A stretch of DNA of 64,000 bases from Desulfoscipio gibsoniae DSM 7213. GTDB lineage: Bacteria; Bacillota; Desulfotomaculia; Desulfotomaculales; Desulfallaceae. The position numbers and the translations under genes were made by a program. The notes beneath the pieces are model-generated. The model made no database searches, had not been told where the DNA came from, and saw only the letters and a program-made list of their open reading frames with translations. Shown piece by piece: positions 35,546 through 45,214 of this stretch. Location: contig NC_021184.1 of assembly GCF_000233715.2 (NCBI RefSeq), positions 2,504,001 through 2,568,000 of the forward strand, given 5' to 3'. The stretch's first letter is position 1; every line of letters starts with the position of its first letter.

Positions 35546-36075
35546 GCTTTACTTCCTCCCTTAGCGTTTAGATACCCCTCTATGCCCAACTCCTGCAGCC
35601 GGGTTGATTTCTCTTCCACCTGCCGGGCCATTTTCTCTTTGTAGGCAATTACTTTGTCCCGCACCTCCGGTTGGCCCGCACTAACTATCTGGGCCGCCAG
35701 AATGCCGGCGTTTTTGGCCCCGTTTAACGCCACCGTGGCCACGGGTATGCCAGGAGGCATTTGTACAGTGGCATACAGAGCGTCCACACCGTTTAATGCT
35801 CCTGATGCAATGGGTACACCTATCACGGGCAGCGGCGTATGCCCGGCAATAACACCGGCCAGGTGAGCCGCCCCGCCTGCACCCGCAATAATTACCGCCA
35901 AACCCCGTTCAGCAGCCCGACGGGCGTAATCAGATGTTTTTTCCGGTGCCCTGTGCGCGGAAGATATCAAAACTTCCCAGGGAATACCGAACTCATCCAG
36001 TATATCGGCCGCCCCGCGCATTACCGGCAGGTCGGAATCACTGCCCATTACAATACCTACCAATGGTTTTTTCAT
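35542..36075 (-). CDS. purE: PurE, N5-CAIR mutase
   Basis: 177 residues, class I PurE. Seen: [27 protein letters not shown] with the catalytic His, and [24 protein letters not shown]. It moves the carboxylate to C4 of AIR. First structural gene of the pur operon, about 120 bp after the riboswitch terminator. No purK is seen in the window. Confidence 0.95.
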   Translation of the reverse strand: MKKPLVGIVMGSDSDLPVMRGAADILDEFGIPWEVLISSAHRAPEKTSDYARRAAERGLAVIIAGAGGAAHLAGVIAGHTPLPVIGVPIASGALNGVDALYATVQMPPGIPVATVALNGAKNAGILAAQIVSAGQPEVRDKVIAYKEKMARQVEEKSTRLQELGIEGYLNAKGGSKA

Positions 36076-36192
36076 CTGTCGCCTCCTCGTGGAAATATAT
36101 GTACTTAAATATCATTCCCCGCCACATTGACAAGTTATATACTAAAAACAAAAATTACGCCATCGCCGGCAAAGTTACCATATCCTCTGCAA

Positions 36193-36352
36193 CAAAAAAT
36201 ACCCAAGCGAGCAGGTTCATAGGAGTGAAACCTACCCGCCTGGGCTTTTATCCCGACCGGTGTAGCCGCACATGGTAATCACCCGGTGCTGCCTGTACCG
36301 CTTGGACCGAACCACCGCCACTTAGCGGTGTGGAACCCTAGGCACACTTTCT
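36193..36352 (-). ncRNA. ykkC-class riboswitch, probably PRPP type, with terminator
   Basis: On the minus strand the conserved CTAGGGTTCC segment (about 36331-36340), a GGTCC element, and the 3' core ACACCGG...GGGATAAAAGCCC (36241-36261) match the ykkC aptamer. The 3' end overlaps an intrinsic terminator, CCCAGGCGGGTAGG pairing with a complementary arm (36201-36244) followed by TATTTTTT. Of the ykkC subtypes, the PRPP-sensing one is known upstream of purine genes, and here purE follows. The subtype is inferred from context. Confidence 0.8.
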
Positions 36353-36391
36353 CTCATGCTGAATATTAATTTTAAATAGCATTCCAAATTA

Positions 36392-36420
36392 ATATTAACC
36401 CAGGGTATTAAGCTAGTCAA
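36392..36420 (-). promoter_or_regulatory. Sigma-A promoter of the pur operon
   Basis: TTGACT and TAATAT with an exact 17-bp spacer on the minus strand, about 40 bp before the riboswitch aptamer. Confidence 0.8.
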
Positions 36421-36695
36421 GTACAACCATGTGAACCACCCTTCCTTTTATATATCCTTGTAAAATCATAGCAAAAGTAAAAATGGAGAGCGGATGCTCC
36501 CCAATCGCATTTCATCTTCTTTTTCTAACCCAACAATATTTCCCAAGGCACAAAAATCATCATAGTTTTGTTTTAGGTCTCGCAGAATAAAGGTTGCTAC
36601 AATAGTTTATCATCTTTACCAGCTCCTTTTATCTTTGTAAGCTGGTAAAACATAAAAGTTTCTTAATGTTTATATATAAATAAAAAACATATACA
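36421..36695. other. Divergent intergenic region, pur operon / Fic cassette
   Basis: No gene seen. A hairpin TTTACCAGCT...AGCTGGTAAA spans about 36615-36649. The remainder is AT-rich. Confidence 0.5.
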
Positions 36696-36724
36696 TTGAT
36701 TTTTTAAATATATACGTTTATAAT
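36696..36724 (+). promoter_or_regulatory. Sigma-A promoter of the HTH/Zn-ribbon/Fic cassette
   Basis: TTGATT and a perfect TATAAT with a 17-bp spacer, 27 bp upstream of the first start codon. Confidence 0.8.
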
Positions 36725-36750
36725 TAAACCATTGAAAAGGAGTGGTTAAT

Positions 36751-36966
36751 GTGTCGGTATCTGAACAGCTTAAAATACTGTGTGTCAAGCTCGGGATAAG
36801 CGTTTCCGAACTCGGACGAATATCAGGGAAAAGCCCGCAGGCTTTTAGCCAAAAAATGAAGCGGGAGAGTTTTACGGTTGACGAATTGAAGCAAATTGCG
36901 GAGGCTGCTGGTTGCCAATATGAGGGGACTTTTATTATGCCTTCCGGCGAAAAGGTCACATACTAA
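36751..36966 (+). CDS. Small XRE-like helix-turn-helix protein
   Basis: 71 residues from GTG 36751 (AAAAGGAG upstream). Almost all of it is one HTH domain: SEQLKILCVKLGISVSELGR, then SPQAFSQKMKRESFTVDELKQIAE. A short beta tail ends the protein. Likely a transcriptional autoregulator of the cassette; it precedes the zinc-ribbon gene by 16 bp. Confidence 0.8.
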   Translation: MSVSEQLKILCVKLGISVSELGRISGKSPQAFSQKMKRESFTVDELKQIAEAAGCQYEGTFIMPSGEKVTY

Positions 36967-36982
36967 TAAAAGGGAGGTTGCT

Positions 36983-37186
36983 GTGTTGGATAATAGTAAG
37001 AATATTTATAAATGCAAAGCATGCGGAAAAAGCTTTACCGTGAAAATTTCAAACGCTGGATATCCTGGGGGTAAAGAGCGGGAGAACATAGATTGCCCCT
37101 GGTGCAGTGTTGAAAATGGCAGCGAAATAACAAGCGGCATTATTACCACGCATAAAGTAATTACGGAGGGCGATGTTGTCCAATGA
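36983..37186 (+). CDS. Small zinc-ribbon protein
   Basis: 67 residues from GTG 36983 with GGGAGG upstream. Two metal-binding pairs, YKCKACGKS and CPWCS, form a likely zinc ribbon; the C-terminal 20 residues are polar with a beta tendency. Its stop overlaps the fic start (ATGA), so the two are translationally coupled. Role unknown; it may be a Fic partner or target-recognition protein. Confidence 0.75.
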   Translation: MLDNSKNIYKCKACGKSFTVKISNAGYPGGKERENIDCPWCSVENGSEITSGIITTHKVITEGDVVQ

Positions 37187-37932
37187 CTTTATATGATAAA
37201 ATCGACCGCTACAAGGCGTCGATTGATAAGCAGCGTCCTTTTGAGGGCCACCTGCTCAATGAAATAAAGGGCTATTACCGTATTGGTCTCACCTGGTCGA
37301 GCAATGCCCTGGAAGGAAATACCCTCACCATTAGCGAGACAAAGGTGCTGCTGGAGGATGGGCTGACTGTTGGCGGTAAACCGCTTAAAGACACATTTGA
37401 GGCGCTGGGGCATGCGCAGGCGTATGACTTTATGTTCACGCTGCTGGGTAGCCGTCGTATCACCGAGGCTGATGCTCTCACAATGCACCGAATGTTTTAT
37501 ACAGGAATAGATGCCAAAGAAGCCGGCCACTATCGTGACCGCCCTGTATTCATAACCGGTTCCAAGTATAAAGTGTGCGACGCGAAGCTGATCGGGCAGG
37601 AGATGGCGAAACTATTTCAATGGGTCGCAGAGGAGCGGGACAAATATCACCCAGTCAAGTTCGCAGCTCAGTTACACAAGCGATTCGTATTTATTCATCC
37701 TTTTATCGACGGCAATGGTCGAATTTCCAGACTGCTGATGAACACGGCTCTCATTCAGGACGGGTACATGCTGGCTGTGATCCCGCCGGTTTCGCGTCAG
37801 GAGTATATCAGCCTGCTGGAGCGAGCCTATAAAGATGACCGACCGTTTATGGATTTCATTGCCGAGCGGGTATACGAAACACAGAAGGAAATCATGCGGC
37901 TGCTGCACATTCCATTTCCTAAAATGGCATAG
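37183..37932 (+). CDS. Fic-family AMP transferase with inhibitory motif
   Basis: 249 residues. The catalytic loop HPFIDGNGRISR (residues 172-183) matches HxFxDGNGRxxR exactly. An N-terminal S-N-A-L-E-G (residues 40-45) matches the autoinhibitory (S/T)xxxE(G/N) helix of class II Fic proteins, whose Glu blocks productive ATP binding. Such enzymes move AMP from ATP onto protein Ser, Thr or Tyr hydroxyls. The preceding two small genes make a compact cassette. Confidence 0.92.
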   Translation: MTLYDKIDRYKASIDKQRPFEGHLLNEIKGYYRIGLTWSSNALEGNTLTISETKVLLEDGLTVGGKPLKDTFEALGHAQAYDFMFTLLGSRRITEADALTMHRMFYTGIDAKEAGHYRDRPVFITGSKYKVCDAKLIGQEMAKLFQWVAEERDKYHPVKFAAQLHKRFVFIHPFIDGNGRISRLLMNTALIQDGYMLAVIPPVSRQEYISLLERAYKDDRPFMDFIAERVYETQKEIMRLLHIPFPKMA

Positions 37933-37939
37933 CTAACCG

Positions 37940-37974
37940 AGCGGGCATCCCTCCATCGAGATCCCGCTTTTTTC
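37940..37974 (+). terminator. Terminator of the Fic cassette
   Basis: AGCGGG and CCCGCT form the stem, followed by TTTTTT. Confidence 0.75.
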
Positions 37975-38017
37975 GTACGAAAACGGTACGTTTTTGGTAC
38001 GCTTTCATAGAAAACAA

Positions 38018-38052
38018 GACCGGAAATCCAGTGTTTAAGCTGGTTCCCGGCC
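38018..38052 (-). terminator. Terminator of guaA
   Basis: On the minus strand GGCCGGGAACCAG pairs with CTGGATTTCCGGTC, followed by TTGTTTTCT, just past the guaA stop. Confidence 0.7.
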
Positions 38053-38061
38053 TTTATGCTG

Positions 38062-39603
38062 TCACTCCCACTCAATGGTAGCCGGAGGCTTGGAGGTGAT
38101 GTCGTATACCACCCGGTTGATGCCCTTTACCTCGTTGACAATACGGTTTGAGATGCGCTCCAGCACGTCATAAGGTATTTTAGCCCAGTCGGCGGTCATG
38201 CCGTCATGGGAGTGAACGGCCCTGATGGCAACTGTATGGGCATAAGTGCGTTCGTCACCCATTACACCGACACTATACAAATTAGGCAGCACGGCAAAAT
38301 ACTGCCAGATTTCCCGGTCCAGCCCGGCCCGGGCGATTTCACCGGTTACAATGGCGTCAGCTTCCTGGAGCAAAGCTATTTTTTCAGGGCTAACCTCGCC
38401 AAGTATACGCACTGCCAGGCCGGGCCCGGGGAACGGCTGGCGCCAGACTATATCGGTGGGCATACCCAGCTCCTCACCCACCTGGCGCACCTCGTCTTTG
38501 AACAGCCAGCGCAACGGTTCAATCAAAGACAGGCGCATATCCTCGGGCAGACCGCCCACGTTATGGTGGGATTTAATCACTGCCGCTGTGGCCGTACCGC
38601 TTTCCACCACGTCAGGGTACAATGTACCCTGCACCAAAAAATCTATTTCCCCTACTTTAGCGGCTTCTTCCTCAAATACCCGTATAAACTCCTCACCGAT
38701 TATTTTGCGTTTGCGTTCCGGATCGGCAACCCCCTGCAGTTTATTTAAAAACCGCTGCGATGCATCCACATAAATTAGGTTGATATTAAAACCGTCACGG
38801 AAAAATTGCTGTACCGCCTCAGCTTCCCCTTTGCGCAAAAGCCCGTGGTTAACAAATACACAGGTCAGCTGATCTCCTATGGCCCGGTGCACCAGTACAG
38901 CGGAAACCGATGAGTCCACCCCACCGCTAAGGGCACAAAGCACCCGCCGGTTGCCAACCTCTTCCTTAATTTCCGCCACTGTATGCTCAATAAAGGATCC
39001 CATTGTCCAGCTTCCGGTGCAGCCGCAAATATCATACAAGAAATAATGCAGTATATCCTGCCCCCTGGGGGTGTGCACCACTTCAGGGTGAAACTGCACC
39101 GCGTACAGCCCGCGATCTTTATCTGCCATAGCGGCAACCGGGGCCTGCCCGGTGCGGGCCAGGATACTAAAACCAGGCGGCGGTGACTCCACCAGATCAC
39201 CGTGACTCATCCAGCACTGATCCCGCTCGCTCATGCAACAAAGCAGGCCATCCCCGGGCATAACCTCAAGCTCTGTTTTGCCATATTCGTGCCTGTTGGC
39301 CCGGTTTACCTCGCCGCCCAGTTGAAGAGCCATTAACTGCATACCATAACAAATACCCAAAATGGGTATATTTAGTTCATATATCGCCTTGTCCACCACC
39401 GGAGCACCTTGTTGGTACACACTGGAAGGGCCTCCGGAAAATATAATGCCCCGCGGTTTTTTAGCCTTTAATTCAGCCAGCGGGGTGTTAAATGGCAGCA
39501 TCTCACAAAAAACATGGCCCTCGCGAATGCGGCGGGCAATCAGTTGGCTGTACTGTCCACCAAAATCCAGTACTACGACCATCTCCCGTTCGGGTACAGA
39601 CAT
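38062..39603 (-). CDS. guaA: GuaA, GMP synthase (glutamine-hydrolysing)
   Basis: 513 residues from ATG 39603 behind GGAGGAAAG. N-terminal class I amidotransferase ([17 protein letters not shown] with the catalytic Cys; FHPEVVHTP), then the ATP pyrophosphatase with [13 protein letters not shown], and the GMP synthase C-terminal dimer domain ending IEWE. It aminates XMP to GMP. It stands alone, between the Fic cassette and hpt. Confidence 0.96.
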   Translation of the reverse strand: MSVPEREMVVVLDFGGQYSQLIARRIREGHVFCEMLPFNTPLAELKAKKPRGIIFSGGPSSVYQQGAPVVDKAIYELNIPILGICYGMQLMALQLGGEVNRANRHEYGKTELEVMPGDGLLCCMSERDQCWMSHGDLVESPPPGFSILARTGQAPVAAMADKDRGLYAVQFHPEVVHTPRGQDILHYFLYDICGCTGSWTMGSFIEHTVAEIKEEVGNRRVLCALSGGVDSSVSAVLVHRAIGDQLTCVFVNHGLLRKGEAEAVQQFFRDGFNINLIYVDASQRFLNKLQGVADPERKRKIIGEEFIRVFEEEAAKVGEIDFLVQGTLYPDVVESGTATAAVIKSHHNVGGLPEDMRLSLIEPLRWLFKDEVRQVGEELGMPTDIVWRQPFPGPGLAVRILGEVSPEKIALLQEADAIVTGEIARAGLDREIWQYFAVLPNLYSVGVMGDERTYAHTVAIRAVHSHDGMTADWAKIPYDVLERISNRIVNEVKGINRVVYDITSKPPATIEWE

Positions 39604-39705
39604 CTTTACTTTCCTCCAATACACATACTATTTACAGTGGTCCGGTGTTGAAAGATGAAAAAATTGAAAGATTGGTACCAGGTGTCACGTAATATTTCGC
39701 AAGTT

Positions 39706-40251
39706 CTACTTGACGCTTTGGTAGATCTCTTTTTTCAATACGTAAATCTCAGGTAAATGACGGTACTTTTCATTGTAATCAAGTCCATATCCCACCACAA
39801 ATTTATCAGGTATAGCAAAGCCATTGTAATCCACCGGCACATTTACTTCCCGCCTGGAGGGCTTGTCCAGCAGTGTGCAAATACGCACACTGGCCGGGTT
39901 ACGGGCCTGTAAAATATCCAGCAGATAGTTCAAAGTAAGTCCGGTATCAACAATATCCTCAACAATAAGCACATGGCAATTTTCAATACTCTTATCCAGG
40001 TCCTTTAATATGCGCACCACACCCGTTGATTTACTGGAGGCCCCGTAACTGGACACCGCCATAAAGTCAATTCGCACATCGATATTCATGGCCCTGGCTA
40101 AATCAGCCATGAACACCACAGCACCCTTAAGTATACCCACCATCAAAAGCTCTTTACCGGCGTAGTCCCTGGAAAGAATATTTCCTAGTTCATGCACCTT
40201 TTCATCAATTTCCATCCTGGAGATTAAAACTTTTTCCACATCCGGGTGCAA
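39706..40251 (-). CDS. hpt: Hypoxanthine phosphoribosyltransferase
   Basis: 181 residues. Purine salvage enzyme making IMP and GMP from PRPP. The PRPP-binding motif is [30 protein letters not shown] near residue 40 is the loop that binds pyrophosphate. It uses the same PRPP pool as the pur and his operons. A diverged family 1 repeat may lie in the gap to guaA (about 39641-39688). Confidence 0.95.
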   Translation of the reverse strand: MHPDVEKVLISRMEIDEKVHELGNILSRDYAGKELLMVGILKGAVVFMADLARAMNIDVRIDFMAVSSYGASSKSTGVVRILKDLDKSIENCHVLIVEDIVDTGLTLNYLLDILQARNPASVRICTLLDKPSRREVNVPVDYNGFAIPDKFVVGYGLDYNEKYRHLPEIYVLKKEIYQSVK

Positions 40252-40328
40252 AATAAATTCCTCCTGATATCAAAATCTGGATTATTATAACAAAGCTTTG
40301 AAAACATTGTCAATATACCACGTCCCTA

Positions 40329-41024
40329 TTACATAGAAGGCGGTGTTACTTTTATCTGTTTGCCGAAATCCCACATTTGCATATTAATCTCCAGCTTATC
40401 TTTCTTACTATGCTTGCCGGTGGCCTCGATATGCGCTTTTTTAATAAACTGCTCGCCGGGGTGCACCCAAATCCGGTATTTAAAATCATCATAGTTTAAT
40501 TCCATCAAGGCATTCTGGACGATGGGCTGCAATTCAAAAACTCTAAATTTATCGCCTTCAATTTCCTCAGCTGGCAGCTCTTTAATTATGGGAACATCTT
40601 TAAAATTGAAATTGCCCAGCGGGTTAAATTCAGTGACAAAAAGCTCGGACTCCACCATTTTATTCCCTTCCAGGCTGATCCAGTTATCGGACCAGTAACC
40701 TTTGATAAAGGTTTGCTCGCCAGTATGGATAAATTCCACCGGCATATCCTGCATGGTGCCGGTGATATGCACACTATCCGGGGCTACCCGCTCGCCTTTA
40801 ACGTCAGAGACAACATTATCCCCTATTGTAACCAGCATGCTAAAACGAAATGAGCTGGCGTTAAGGGTTTTCTCCATAGCTAAGGCAAATAATTCTTCCG
40901 GCGGCACACTAATCTTGGCATAATATGCCCCGCCAATCCGATAAATACCTAATACCAGCAACATTGCCGCCAGTAGAGCCAACAATATCTTTTTATCCAC
41001 CACCAGCCAGTGTGGCTTAGCCAA
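40329..41024 (-). CDS. Membrane-anchored LolA/LppX-like protein
   Basis: 231 residues from TTG 41024 (AAGGAGTG upstream). One N-terminal membrane helix (KKILLALLAAMLLVLGIYRIGGAYYA) without a Cys lipobox, then an extracellular domain with regular beta strands: SSFRFSMLVTIGDNVVSDVKG, EFIHTGEQTFIKGYWSD and FKYRIWVHPGEQFIKK. The layout resembles LppX/LprG- or LolA-like proteins. Function unknown. Followed at once by hpt. Confidence 0.7.
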   Translation of the reverse strand: MAKPHWLVVDKKILLALLAAMLLVLGIYRIGGAYYAKISVPPEELFALAMEKTLNASSFRFSMLVTIGDNVVSDVKGERVAPDSVHITGTMQDMPVEFIHTGEQTFIKGYWSDNWISLEGNKMVESELFVTEFNPLGNFNFKDVPIIKELPAEEIEGDKFRVFELQPIVQNALMELNYDDFKYRIWVHPGEQFIKKAHIEATGKHSKKDKLEINMQMWDFGKQIKVTPPSM

Positions 41025-41164
41025 ATTAATTCACTCCTTATATAAAACTATGCTACATTAAATTTATACGATATTTGGCTTGTAAATATTCCTTTTGGTA
41101 GAGCTATCCTGTTTTTTAAATATCAATTGTGTTAAAATAGGAATGTTTTAAAAATAAAGAGGGA

Positions 41165-42820
41165 GTGCTTGGCAAGTTGGACATACAGGAAATGCAAAAA
41201 GAAGTTGATCGCTGGATCGGTCAATTTGAAGAAGGTTACTGGCCTCCTCTGGCCATGCTGGCCCGCCTGACAGAGGAAGTCGGAGAGCTGGCCCGGGAAG
41301 TCAATCACCGGTTTGGCACCAAACCCAAAAAGCCAGACGAACCGGAAGGTGAGCTGGACATGGAATTGGCTGATATTTTATTTATTATTATCTGTTACGC
41401 CAACTCACTGGGCATTAACCTTAACGAAGCATTTATAAAAATGATGGAAAAATATCAAATAAGAGACTCCCACAGATGGACCAGAAAAAAACATACAGGA
41501 GGAAAAAAAATGGCCACCATCATTCCCCTGCACGGCCTGCGGTACAACGAAGAAAAAGCCGGAAACATCAAAGACCTGGTAACACCACCCTACGACGTGA
41601 TTGACGCCACTGCCCAGGAAAAATATTATCAACTTAACCCGCATAATGTTATCCGCCTGGAATATGGCAAAAAAATACCCTCCGATAACGATACAGATAA
41701 CCGCTACACCCGGGCAGCAGATTTTTTCCGCCGGTGGCAGAGCGAGGGTATCTTAAAGCAAGAGGATGAACCGGCCCTTTACCTATACCAGCAGCAGTTT
41801 GATGTCGATGGTAAAACAATGGTACGCACCGGTATAATTTGCGGTGTAAAACTGGAACCTTACGAAAATGGAGTAGTTTTACCTCACGAAGAAACCATGC
41901 CCAAGCATAAAGCCGACCGGCTGGCCTTGATGCAGGCCTGCGGGGCTAATTTCAGCCCCATATTCGGGTTGTACAGTGACCAGGAGCGTAGGATTGACCA
42001 TTTGCTCCTTAATGCGGTGCAAGATTCACCCGGCAGCATTGACTTTACCGATGAGCTGGGACACGGGCACCGTCTCTGGGTAATTACAGACACAGCACTG
42101 GTTGAACAAGTACAGAAGTTAATGGAAGAGCAGCGCATCTATATTGCCGACGGTCACCACCGTTACGAAACCGCGCTGAATTATGCCCGTCAAAACCCCG
42201 ACAAACCCGCTGCCGGTTATGTAATGATGACCCTGGTTAATCTATACGATCCCGGCCTGGTTATACTACCCACCCACCGGCTGGTTGTGGAAAACAAGGT
42301 GGATAAACAAACACTGTTGGCTAACTTACAAGAAGATTTTGTGGTGGAAAAAACAAATGCCACAGATGTTGGCAAAGTTATAGAATTAATGGCTGGTTTA
42401 GCGGGATTCCAGGATGATGGCGGCACCGTACACCGGCAGGTTTTCGGGCTGTATGTGGGAGAAAACGTTTATTATACATTAACATTGCGAAGTGAAGATA
42501 TTATAAGTCGTAAAATGCCTACTGAGCGCTCAGCTGACTGGCGCAAGCTAGATGTATCTGTCCTACAAAAACTAATCCTGGAAAACCAGCTGGGCATAGA
42601 TATGCAGGCCCTGGCCGGCGGTGATGCTATTAAATACACCCGTGACGCCCGGGAGGCAGTACAGGTAGTGGATCAAGGCCATTGCCGGTTGGCATTTTTA
42701 ATGAATCCCACACTGATCGCGGAAGTTACCAAAGTAGCAGCCAACGGGGAAAAAATGCCGCAAAAATCCACTTTCTTTTACCCCAAGTTAATTACCGGGC
42801 TGGTTATTAATAAGTTTTAA
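41165..42820 (+). CDS. In-frame fusion: MazG-like pyrophosphohydrolase and DUF1015 protein
   Basis: One open frame joins two proteins that are normally separate. Residues 1-115: MazG-type all-alpha domain with LTEEVGELAREV and the metal-binding ELADILFIII. From 41510 (MATIIPLHGLRYNEEKAGNI) onward: a 436-residue DUF1015 protein (VTPPYDVIDA, EETMPKHKADRL, YIADGHHRYETAL). No stop codon lies between them, although AGGAGG precedes the internal ATG at 41510, so DUF1015 may also be made alone. The junction has two A-runs. MazG start could be GTG 41165 or TTG 41177. Confidence 0.88.
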   Translation: MLGKLDIQEMQKEVDRWIGQFEEGYWPPLAMLARLTEEVGELAREVNHRFGTKPKKPDEPEGELDMELADILFIIICYANSLGINLNEAFIKMMEKYQIRDSHRWTRKKHTGGKKMATIIPLHGLRYNEEKAGNIKDLVTPPYDVIDATAQEKYYQLNPHNVIRLEYGKKIPSDNDTDNRYTRAADFFRRWQSEGILKQEDEPALYLYQQQFDVDGKTMVRTGIICGVKLEPYENGVVLPHEETMPKHKADRLALMQACGANFSPIFGLYSDQERRIDHLLLNAVQDSPGSIDFTDELGHGHRLWVITDTALVEQVQKLMEEQRIYIADGHHRYETALNYARQNPDKPAAGYVMMTLVNLYDPGLVILPTHRLVVENKVDKQTLLANLQEDFVVEKTNATDVGKVIELMAGLAGFQDDGGTVHRQVFGLYVGENVYYTLTLRSEDIISRKMPTERSADWRKLDVSVLQKLILENQLGIDMQALAGGDAIKYTRDAREAVQVVDQGHCRLAFLMNPTLIAEVTKVAANGEKMPQKSTFFYPKLITGLVINKF

Positions 42821-42853
42821 ATACCCGGCATACAAGCCAAGCTCATTGATAAA

Positions 42854-42888
42854 AAAGGGACAGGCTGTCTAAATAGCCCGTCCCTTTA
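42854..42888. terminator. Bidirectional terminator
   Basis: AAAGGGAC...GTCCCTTT stem with GGCT/AGCC pairing, A-run before and T-run after; it can serve the fusion gene (plus) and the DUF1540 gene (minus). Confidence 0.7.
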
Positions 42889-42990
42889 ATACTTTTTCGT
42901 TGCCTAAATCATAATAAGATTTTTTGCTGGTGCAGATTGAATAACTGCTACAGATTTATTTAAATGTTTTAGTTTAGCGCAAAATACTTA

Positions 42991-43140
42991 TCATGGTAAT
43001 GGCCGATACTGCGAGCACAATACATGTTCGGCTGTATTATGAGATTGATTGCTTCGAAGTTTGAAAGATACCTTGGGTGCGTTACATTTCATGTTATTGT
43101 TAAACCGGCAGTCCTCTATAAAACAATTGACCCTGCTCAT
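42991..43140 (-). CDS. DUF1540-like small Cys protein
   Basis: 49 residues from ATG 43140 with GGAAGG upstream. Cys spacing VNCFIEDCRFNN..KC and a later Cys near the end match the DUF1540 pattern (C-x4-C-x7-C...C). These small proteins probably bind a metal. It follows the ABC1 kinase gene by 14 bp and may share its transcript. Confidence 0.65.
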   Translation of the reverse strand: MSRVNCFIEDCRFNNNMKCNAPKVSFKLRSNQSHNTAEHVLCSQYRPLP

Positions 43141-43154
43141 AACAGTACCTTCCT

Positions 43155-44828
43155 TCAATAAAATTTAGACCTGATAATCATAACCAGCAACCAGAACCCC
43201 AATACCCCGGCAAATACAAAACCTATTTCCGCCAGGGGGACGCCCCAGAAAGTAATCCGCTCCCTAATCAACCATGAAGAACTTATCACCATGGCTCCTA
43301 CAATAATGCTATATACCAGGCGGTTTACCATAGTGTTTAATTTTAATAAAGCCCGCCCTAAATCGGGGTTCTCAGTTTTAACCTTGATTTCTCCCCTGGT
43401 GAACAGTTCAATAATCTGGCTTAATTGTCCGGGCAGGCGGGTAAAAAGAATGTGGTAATCGTTAATATTATCCCAAAAGAACTTTCTTATACTTTCCGGA
43501 CTGAACCGGTGCCGCAGCAACTTTTGCCCCAGGGGCTCAATAACTTGTACGATGCTGATTTGGGGGTCCAGCCGAGTGGCGATACCCTCGGTGATGATCA
43601 GTGCTTTGATAACCATATTAAGTTCAATAGGCACCTTGATACGGTAGCGGTAAGCCAGGTTCATAATATCCCCCAGCGATTCTGCAGCACTGACCTGCCC
43701 CAGGGGAACCTGGTAGTATTTTTCCCGCAGCTGTTCAATGTCCCTGCGTAATTGATACATGTTTATTTGCGCGGGCAGTACGCCAAAACTCATTATCGCC
43801 CGTAAAATTTCCGTGGAATCTTTGTTGATTAAGCCAAATACCAGTTTAATGACTTTATTGCGCAATTCCTTTTCCAGGTAGCCCATCATGCCAAAATCCA
43901 GAAAAGCCAGTCTCCCAGCCGGCAGTGCCAGTAAATTGCCTGGATGCGGGTCTGCGTGAAAAAAGCCATCCATTAGTATTTGTTTTAACACAGCTTCCAC
44001 CAGCTGCCGGGCCATTACCGCCGGGTCGTGGCCCGCTGCCACCAGTTTGTGACTTTCTGTCAGTTTAATGCCCTCCAGAAACTCCAGGGTTAATACTTTT
44101 TTGGTTGTATAGTCCCAGTAAACCGCAGGGATGACCACATGCCGTTCCCCGGCGAAATTATGGGCCAATGTTTCGGCATGCCTGGCTTCCAGTATAAAAT
44201 CCAGCTCTTCGTGTAGGATATGTTCAAACTCTTCCACCATCTCGGTAAATTTATAAATCTCCCCCCAAGTGGTGTGCCTCTCCGCCAGGCCGGCCAGGTC
44301 ATACATTATTTCCATATCCACTTCCATTTTAGCCCGGATATTTGGTCGCTGTACCTTTACCGCCACCCGGCGGCCATTAACCAGCTGAGCCTCGTGCACC
44401 TGACCGATGGATGCAGCGGCCAGAGGCATGGGATTGAAATAATTAAATATTTGAGACAGCGTCTGACCAAGCTCCAGCTCCAGCAATTCTTTAATGTCCG
44501 CAAAAGATGCCGGGGGTACTTGATCCTGTAATTTTTCCAACTCTTTAATAAATACAGGTGCAAATAAGTCTGACCTGGTGGAAAAAAGCTGGCCTAATTT
44601 AATAAAGGTTGGACCCAATTCCTCCAACACCATGCGCAGGCGTACCGCTTTGGTCTCCACGGGAGCGTTTTTTTCCTCTGCGGCCAACCGCCTGGGAGGT
44701 GAAAATTCCGCCAAACCAAGGCTATTTAGCAGAAATCCAAAGCCATGCTTAACCAGCACATTGGCTATTTCACGGTAGCGCTTAAAATGCTTATAACGTT
44801 TTTGAAGCTGCAAACGCAAAAAAACCAC
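43155..44828 (-). CDS. ABC1/UbiB-family atypical protein kinase-like ATPase
   Basis: 557 residues. Seen: the A-rich nucleotide loop AAASIGQVHEAQLVNGRRVAVKVQRP, the FFHADPHPGNLLAL catalytic segment, and AFLDFGMMGYLE. Two hydrophobic helices end the protein (about 500-555), so it is a membrane-bound member. UbiB/AarF proteins support quinone synthesis or lipid movement; in a Gram-positive anaerobe the menaquinone link is an inference. Confidence 0.92.
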   Translation of the reverse strand: MVFLRLQLQKRYKHFKRYREIANVLVKHGFGFLLNSLGLAEFSPPRRLAAEEKNAPVETKAVRLRMVLEELGPTFIKLGQLFSTRSDLFAPVFIKELEKLQDQVPPASFADIKELLELELGQTLSQIFNYFNPMPLAAASIGQVHEAQLVNGRRVAVKVQRPNIRAKMEVDMEIMYDLAGLAERHTTWGEIYKFTEMVEEFEHILHEELDFILEARHAETLAHNFAGERHVVIPAVYWDYTTKKVLTLEFLEGIKLTESHKLVAAGHDPAVMARQLVEAVLKQILMDGFFHADPHPGNLLALPAGRLAFLDFGMMGYLEKELRNKVIKLVFGLINKDSTEILRAIMSFGVLPAQINMYQLRRDIEQLREKYYQVPLGQVSAAESLGDIMNLAYRYRIKVPIELNMVIKALIITEGIATRLDPQISIVQVIEPLGQKLLRHRFSPESIRKFFWDNINDYHILFTRLPGQLSQIIELFTRGEIKVKTENPDLGRALLKLNTMVNRLVYSIIVGAMVISSSWLIRERITFWGVPLAEIGFVFAGVLGFWLLVMIIRSKFY

Positions 44829-45214
44829 CCCCTACTTACCACAGCCTATTAGTTTATAGAATGCCTGCATTTGCAAATCACATACAAGCAAGTGCCGGGT
44901 GTTGAAAGGTTGAAAGACAAAGCCATAGTATAATAATTGAATATATTTAGTTGTTGACTAAATACACTGTTAATAGCTTTAGTAAGAGCTTTCGAGAAGC
45001 GCAGAGACGGTTTTTGCTTTCTCATGACTTTTAGGAACCCATGTTTCCTCAAAAAAACGGAGGTTTTTCTTTTTTTTAATACGTACAATTTATGAAATAT
45101 TCAAATAAATGAAGCAAAAACCCAGAGTGAGCATTAAACGTAAAGAATGCTTTATCAAAACGGGCAGATTTCTTTTGCTATTTTTAGTTAATTAAGATAC
45201 ATTATTTTTACCAC
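44829..45214. other. Intergenic region with a family 1 half site
   Basis: Non-coding. 44892-44918 (GTGCCGGGTGTTGAAAGGTT and on) matches one arm of the family 1 palindrome. A small hairpin CCTC...GAGG with a following T-run (about 45052-45080) may be a terminator. No gene seen. Confidence 0.55.
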
